From positions 1 to 8,364 of the forward strand of contig CAYPQM010000225.1 of NCBI GenBank assembly GCA_964412845.1: a stretch of DNA of 8,364 nt. Reading direction: 5' to 3'. Origin of the DNA: JAWWPY01 sp964412845 (GTDB lineage Bacteria; Actinomycetota; Actinomycetes; Streptosporangiales; Streptosporangiaceae). This document shows positions 4,875 through 8,364 of this stretch, piece after piece. Numbering within the stretch: position 1 is the first letter of the stretch; every line of letters starts with the position of its first letter. The translations under genes were made by a program, and so were the position numbers. The notes under the pieces were generated by a model that was given only the letters and a program-made list of their open reading frames with translations, was not told the origin of the DNA and did not search any database.

Positions 4875-6932
4875 GTGAGCGAGCAACCCCCCGACATCGC
4901 GGGCCTGCGGCAGAGCCTGGACGAAGTGGACAGCGGGATCGTGCGGCTGATCGCGCAGCGCCACGAGGTCATCGCGGCCATCGCGAAGGTGAAAGAGCGT
5001 GGCGCGGCAGGCATCCAGGACACCGAGCGAGAACGACGGGTGCTGGACAGCGTCGAGGCGGTCGCCCGGGATCTCGGCGTGTCCGCCAGCCTGGTGCGCC
5101 GGATCTTCCGCGAGCTGATCAGCGACTCGGTGGCGCAGCAGGCCCGGCACCTGACCGGTGACGAGGGCGGCTACGTCCGCGTGGCCTTCCAGGGCGCGCC
5201 GCACGCGTACAGCCATGCCGCCGCGCAGAAATACCTGGCCGGGCGGGGGCTGGACGGCGACCTGACCGGCTTCCGGACATTCCGCGAGGCGGCCGGCGCG
5301 CTGCTGGCCGGGGACGCCGATCTCGCGGTGCTGCCGATAGAGAACACCACCGCCGGGAGCATCAACGAGGTCTACGCCCTGCTGCGCGAGCACCCGCTGT
5401 TCATCGTCGGCGAGGAGACCTGGAAAGTCGATCACTGCCTGGCCGCCACCTCCGATGTCCCGCTCTCCTCGCTGAGCCAGATCCTGTCCCACCCGCAGGG
5501 CCTCGAGCAGTGCGCGCAGTTCCTGCAGTCGCTGCCGCAGGTGGCCCCGACGAGCTACTTCGACACCGCCGGCGCGATGCAGGCGGTGGCGGACTCCGAC
5601 GATCCGCGGATAGGGGCGATCGGCTCGCCGGAGGCCGCCGCCGCGTACGGCCTCGTGGTGCTGCGCCGCGACATCGCGGACGCCGAGAACAACTACACCC
5701 GGTTCGTCGTGCTGTCCCCGGCCGCGACCGCCGTCGACGTCCGGATCCCCTGCAAGACGAGCCTGATCCTGGCCACCCGGCACGAGGAAGGCGCGCTGCT
5801 GCGCTGCCTGGAGGTGCTGTCCGGGAGCGGCCACTCGATGACCAAGCTGGAGTCCCGGCCGCGTCCGGGCCGGCCGTGGGAGTACGTGTTCTTCCTGGAT
5901 TTCGAGGGCAACATCGCCGACCCGCGGACCGCGGCCGCCATCGACGAACTACGGTCGGCCGCGCTGTACATCAAGGTCCTGGGCAGCTACCCGGCGAAAG
6001 CGCTGCGCCACCGGGCCCGCCCGGGCGGCCTGCCCGGCCCGCAGGACGCCGAGTCCCCGGCCGAGACCCTGGAGGCCGTCGCCGCCGAGGAGCCGGCCCC
6101 GCGCCGGTCCAGGCAGTACAAGCTGGTCAGCCGGGCGGCCCGGCAGCCGGGCACGGTGATCCGCATCGGCGACACGCTCATCGGCGGTGACGGCTTCGTC
6201 GTGATGGCCGGGCCGTGCTCGGTCGAGAGCGGCGAGCAGATCAGCGCCACGGCGCGATTCGTCCGTGACCACGGCGCGCACGTGCTGCGGGGCGGCGTGT
6301 TCCGGCCCCGGACGTCGCCGCACTCATTCCAGGGACTCGGCTGGGAAGGGCTCGATCTCCTGGTCGCGGCGGGCCGCGAGACCGGCCTTCCGGTGGTCAC
6401 CGAGGTCATGGCGGTCGACCAGGTGCAGCGGATGGCGAAGGCCGCCGACATCATGCAGGTCGGCGCGCGCAACATGCAGAACTTCGACCTGCTGCGCGAG
6501 CTGGGCAAGGTTGACCGGCCGGTGCTGCTCAAGCGCGGGCTGTCCAGCACCATCGACGAATGGCTGGCGGCCGCCGAGTACGTGGTCGCCCAGGGCAACC
6601 AGCAGGTGATCCTCTGCGAGCGGGGCATCCGGACCTTCGAGAGCGCCACCCGCAACACCCTCGACCTGTCGGCCGTCGTCGTGGTCCGCGAGCGTTCCCA
6701 CCTGCCGGTCGTGGTCGATCCCAGCCACGGCACCGGGACCGCGCGCTACGTCGCGCCGATGGCCTGGGCGGCGCGCGCCGCGGGCGCGCACGGCCTGCTC
6801 ATCGAGGTCCATCCGCAGCCGGCCGAGGCGCTGCCGGGCGCCGAGCAGAGCCTCTCGTTCGAGGACTTCGCCGCGCTGATGCAGCGGCTTGCCACCATCC
6901 CGGGGGCACCCGCCGGGTCGCCTCAGCCGTAA
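4875..6932 (+). CDS. Fused chorismate mutase / prephenate dehydratase-ACT / DAHP synthase
   Basis: Single 685-residue frame carrying three aromatic-pathway enzymes. AroQ chorismate mutase, about 8-92: Arg12, Arg29, Lys40, Asp49, Arg52, Glu53 and Gln89 match all E. coli P-protein active-site positions offset by one. Prephenate dehydratase, about 100-280: LPIENT at 153-158 and the catalytic TRF at 275-277. ACT domain, about 293-373: GALL (306-309) and ESRP (326-329), the phenylalanine-binding motifs. A Pro/Ala/Glu-rich linker, 374-412, leads to a type I-beta DAHP synthase, 413-675: AGPCS with Cys448, LRGG, PRTSP, LLKRG, ILCERGIRTFE, DPSHGTG with His618, EVHP with Glu644. Lys of KPRTSP is Arg477, and the expected metal-ligand Asp is Gly655. 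Together these would make DAHP and convert chorismate to phenylpyruvate. GTG 4875 has GGAAG 8 nt upstream. The gene is monocistronic here, and codon use is uniform across the joins. Confidence 0.93.
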   Translation: MSEQPPDIAGLRQSLDEVDSGIVRLIAQRHEVIAAIAKVKERGAAGIQDTERERRVLDSVEAVARDLGVSASLVRRIFRELISDSVAQQARHLTGDEGGYVRVAFQGAPHAYSHAAAQKYLAGRGLDGDLTGFRTFREAAGALLAGDADLAVLPIENTTAGSINEVYALLREHPLFIVGEETWKVDHCLAATSDVPLSSLSQILSHPQGLEQCAQFLQSLPQVAPTSYFDTAGAMQAVADSDDPRIGAIGSPEAAAAYGLVVLRRDIADAENNYTRFVVLSPAATAVDVRIPCKTSLILATRHEEGALLRCLEVLSGSGHSMTKLESRPRPGRPWEYVFFLDFEGNIADPRTAAAIDELRSAALYIKVLGSYPAKALRHRARPGGLPGPQDAESPAETLEAVAAEEPAPRRSRQYKLVSRAARQPGTVIRIGDTLIGGDGFVVMAGPCSVESGEQISATARFVRDHGAHVLRGGVFRPRTSPHSFQGLGWEGLDLLVAAGRETGLPVVTEVMAVDQVQRMAKAADIMQVGARNMQNFDLLRELGKVDRPVLLKRGLSSTIDEWLAAAEYVVAQGNQQVILCERGIRTFESATRNTLDLSAVVVVRERSHLPVVVDPSHGTGTARYVAPMAWAARAAGAHGLLIEVHPQPAEALPGAEQSLSFEDFAALMQRLATIPGAPAGSPQP

Positions 6933-7381
6933 TAGCGGTAGATGGCCTGGGCGACGCACGCGGGCTTGGCCGCACCGTCGATCTCTATCGTGAAATCGGC
7001 CACCACCTGGACCGCGTTGACCCCGGCGTCCTCGACCGCGCCGAGCGCGGCGGCCAGCCTGATCCGCGATCCGACCGGGACCGGCGCGGGGAACCGGACC
7101 TTGTTCAGCCCGTAGTTGATGGCCATGCTGATCCCCCGGACCTCCAGCAGCTCGCTGAACAGCGGGATGACCATGGACAGCGTCAGGTACCCGTGCGCGA
7201 TGGTGGTGCCGAACGGGCCGGCCGCGGCCTGGCCGGTGTCCACGTGGATCCACTGGTGGTCGCCGGTCGCGTCAGCGAAGGTGTTGATGCGCTCCTGGGT
7301 GACCTCGTGCCAGCCGGTGCGCCCGAGATCCGCGCCCGCCTGCGCCTTGAGCTCATCGAGGCCATTCATGATCGTGGTCAT
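6923..7381 (-). CDS. MaoC-family hotdog dehydratase/hydratase
   Basis: Single-hotdog enoyl-CoA hydratase-like protein, 152 residues, the usual length for one-domain MaoC/NodN proteins. The hydratase-2 motif is clear: FADATGDHQWIHVD at 35-48, with Asp41 and His46 spaced as the catalytic Asp/His pair of PhaJ-type (R)-hydratases, followed by GPFGTTIAHGYLTLSM at about 55-70. It should add water to, or remove it from, a trans-2-enoyl-CoA in the cytoplasm; chain length and type of acyl group cannot be read. ATG 7381 is preceded by an excellent GGAGGA seven bases upstream and lies 14 nt after the amidohydrolase stop, so the two genes form a unit. A second in-frame ATG occurs at codon 5. Its 3' end overlaps the convergent fusion gene by 10 bp. 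Confidence 0.92.
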   Translation of the reverse strand: MTTIMNGLDELKAQAGADLGRTGWHEVTQERINTFADATGDHQWIHVDTGQAAAGPFGTTIAHGYLTLSMVIPLFSELLEVRGISMAINYGLNKVRFPAPVPVGSRIRLAAALGAVEDAGVNAVQVVADFTIEIDGAAKPACVAQAIYRYYG

Positions 7382-7395
7382 GCCGGTATCCTCCG

Positions 7396-8268
7396 TCAGG
7401 TGGCAGCCAGGCCCAGCAGCCGGGCCGCGTTATGCTTCAAGATTTTTTCCCGTACCTGGGGCTTGATCGGCAGCTTGTCAAAGTCCGCCAGCCACCGGTC
7501 CGGGGTGAGCAGCGGATAGTCCGAGCCGAACATGACCTTGTCCTGCAGCAGCGAGTTGGCGTACTGGACCAGCAGTGGCGGGAAGTACTTCGGCGACCAG
7601 CCGGACAGGTCGATGTGCACGGTGGGCTTGTGCGTCGCGACCGCCAGCGCCTCGTCCTGCCACGGGAACGAGGGGTGCGCCAGGATGATCGGCATCCCGG
7701 GGAAGTCGGCGGCCACGTCGTCGATGAGCATCGGGTTGGAGTACTTCAGCCGGATCCCGCCACCGCCGGGCGCCCCGGCGCCGATGCCGGTCTGCCCGGT
7801 GTGGAAGACCGCGGGCACGCCGAGTTCCTCGATCGCCGCATACAGCGGGTACGCCGCGCGGTCGTTCGGGTAGAACGCCTGCACGCTGGGGTGGAACTTG
7901 AAGCCGCGGACGCCATGCTGCTCGACCAGCACGCGGGCCTGCCTGGCCCCGGCGCGGCCCCGGGCCGGGTCGATCGAGGCGAACGGGATGATCACGTCCG
8001 GGTTCGCCGCGGCCGCCTCCGCGATCTCCTCGTTGGGCACCGGCGGCTGCCCGGTCGCGGACTCGGCGTCCACGGTGAACACCACGCAGGCCATCCGCCG
8101 TTCCCGGTAGTATGCGGCGATCTGCGGCAGCGTCGGGCGCCGCGCGTCCTCGATCTTGAAGTAGCTGTTGGACGCCTGCTCAAGCTCGTCGGACAGCGAG
8201 CCGGCCCCGCTGCTGGACACCTCGGCGTGCACGTGAACGTCGATCGCGGCCAGGTCACCGGTCGTCAG
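7396..8268 (-). CDS. Amidohydrolase-2 family metal hydrolase (CouO-like), start uncertain
   Basis: TIM-barrel metal-dependent hydrolase, about 290 residues. Numbering from the GTG at 8230-8232, metal and active-site candidates are His114 (FKFHPS), His144 (FHTG), His186 (LAHPSFPW) and Asp238 (FGSDYP). The N-terminal metal motif DVHVH lies at 8227-8241, so it would be cut by starting at that GTG, the first canonical start in frame. The true gene must therefore begin upstream. Going back, the frame holds only CTG codons (8251-8253, 8266-8268) before a stop. A GGAGG-N5-ATG (ATG at 8274-8276) sits one base out of frame. Actinobacterial relatives include proteins named 4-hydroxyphenyl-beta-ketoacyl-CoA hydrolase, linked to p-coumarate breakdown in Rhodococcus. 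With the MaoC gene 14 nt downstream, a CoA-thioester or aromatic-acid role is likely but unproven. Family call is firm; substrate and start are not. Confidence 0.88.
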   Translation of the reverse strand: MTTGDLAAIDVHVHAEVSSSGAGSLSDELEQASNSYFKIEDARRPTLPQIAAYYRERRMACVVFTVDAESATGQPPVPNEEIAEAAAANPDVIIPFASIDPARGRAGARQARVLVEQHGVRGFKFHPSVQAFYPNDRAAYPLYAAIEELGVPAVFHTGQTGIGAGAPGGGGIRLKYSNPMLIDDVAADFPGMPIILAHPSFPWQDEALAVATHKPTVHIDLSGWSPKYFPPLLVQYANSLLQDKVMFGSDYPLLTPDRWLADFDKLPIKPQVREKILKHNAARLLGLAAT

Positions 8269-8273
8269 GGACT

Positions 8274-8286
8274 CATCTGCGCCTCC
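8274..8286 (-). promoter_or_regulatory. Shine-Dalgarno and likely original ATG of the amidohydrolase
   Basis: On the minus strand GGAGG (8282-8286) is followed after 5 nt by ATG (8274-8276), ideal initiation spacing. As given, the frame reads M-S-P-stop. One extra C in the CCC run at 8268-8270 would join it to the amidohydrolase frame as MSPLTTGDLAAIDVHVH, a natural N-terminus for this family. Confidence 0.55.
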
Positions 8287-8300
8287 ACGCGCTCGCCGGG

Positions 8301-8364
8301 ATGGCCGGCCAGAACTACGTCAGCAACCGGAACTCGCTGATCACGCACGGTCACACGAACATCT
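8301..8364 (+). CDS. Possible start of a divergent gene, cut by window edge
   Basis: From ATG 8301 the plus strand is open to the window end for 21 residues (MAGQNYVSNRNSLITHGHTN and onward). Nearly every codon ends in G or C, which matches the coding pattern of the window. The opposite strand over the same bases has many T-ending codons and looks non-coding. There is no clear Shine-Dalgarno, and only about 24 bp would separate this start from the divergent ATG at 8276. I do not recognise the protein from so little sequence. Confidence 0.35.
   Translation, partial: MAGQNYVSNRNSLITHGHTNI

Noticed and set aside
4721..5023. Upstream extension of the gntR frame to 5023
   Set aside because: It would run through the operon's own promoter and antisense into the fusion gene, and the added residues look unlike a regulator. 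ATG 4720 or 4684 fits the domain and promoter.
4782..5834. 350-residue minus-strand open frame opposite the fusion gene
   Set aside because: The plus strand here encodes chorismate mutase and prephenate dehydratase with intact catalytic motifs; the antisense product matches nothing I recognise.
6893..6940. Short GC inverted repeats near the convergent ends as a terminator
   Set aside because: Only 4-bp arms (ACCC/GGGT) were found and they lie inside the fusion gene's last codons. In this base composition that is not above chance.
8265..8364. Minus-strand frame ending at TGA 8265 as the C-terminus of another gene
   Set aside because: Its first half has many codons ending in T or A (about two thirds), unlike every other gene here, while the opposite strand shows the normal coding pattern. 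The stop also results from the suspected one-base loss at 8268-8270.

Overview
The DNA is very GC-rich. Nearly every codon in the real genes ends in G or C, GTG starts are common, and several genes overlap by ATGA or GTGA. Together with the gene families present (a CouO-like amidohydrolase, a MaoC hydratase, and a YtrA-type GntR regulator with its ABC transporter), this points to a high-GC actinobacterium. I cannot name the genus.

Layout, left to right. (1) Minus strand, about 1-1170: an adenylate-kinase-like gene with a zinc-finger LID, followed 20 nt downstream by a type I glycerate kinase cut by the window edge. (2) Minus strand, 1230-4720: a four-gene operon read gntR -> ABC ATPase -> permease 1 -> permease 2. 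The two permeases are tandem duplicates. The operon starts from a clear promoter (TTGACG-N17-TATTGT) whose predicted start point falls on the first ATG. An AT-rich block of inverted repeats there probably serves as the repressor's own operator. A 12-bp hairpin separates this operon from the kinase pair. (3) Plus strand, 4875-6932: one 685-residue protein joining chorismate mutase, prephenate dehydratase with its ACT domain, and a type I-beta DAHP synthase, i.e. the first step of the shikimate pathway and the first two steps of the phenylalanine branch. (4) Minus strand, 6923 to about 8268: an amidohydrolase-2 family gene followed by a MaoC-type hydratase. They form a two-gene unit of the kind seen in CoA-thioester or aromatic-acid breakdown, and the unit converges on the fusion gene with a 10-bp overlap. 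(5) The right edge may hold the start of a divergent plus-strand gene.

The most notable item is the three-enzyme aromatic fusion. Its mutase, dehydratase and ACT signatures are intact. Its DAHP synthase domain lacks the usual N-terminal ferredoxin-like regulatory domain and differs from the family at two active-site positions: Arg477 where Lys is usual, and Gly655 where the fourth metal ligand Asp is expected. The second item is the 5' end of the amidohydrolase. A good Shine-Dalgarno plus ATG lies one base out of frame with the conserved His-x-His motif, which suggests a one-base loss in a C run or a non-standard start. No RNA genes, CRISPR arrays, insertion sequences or phage genes were seen.
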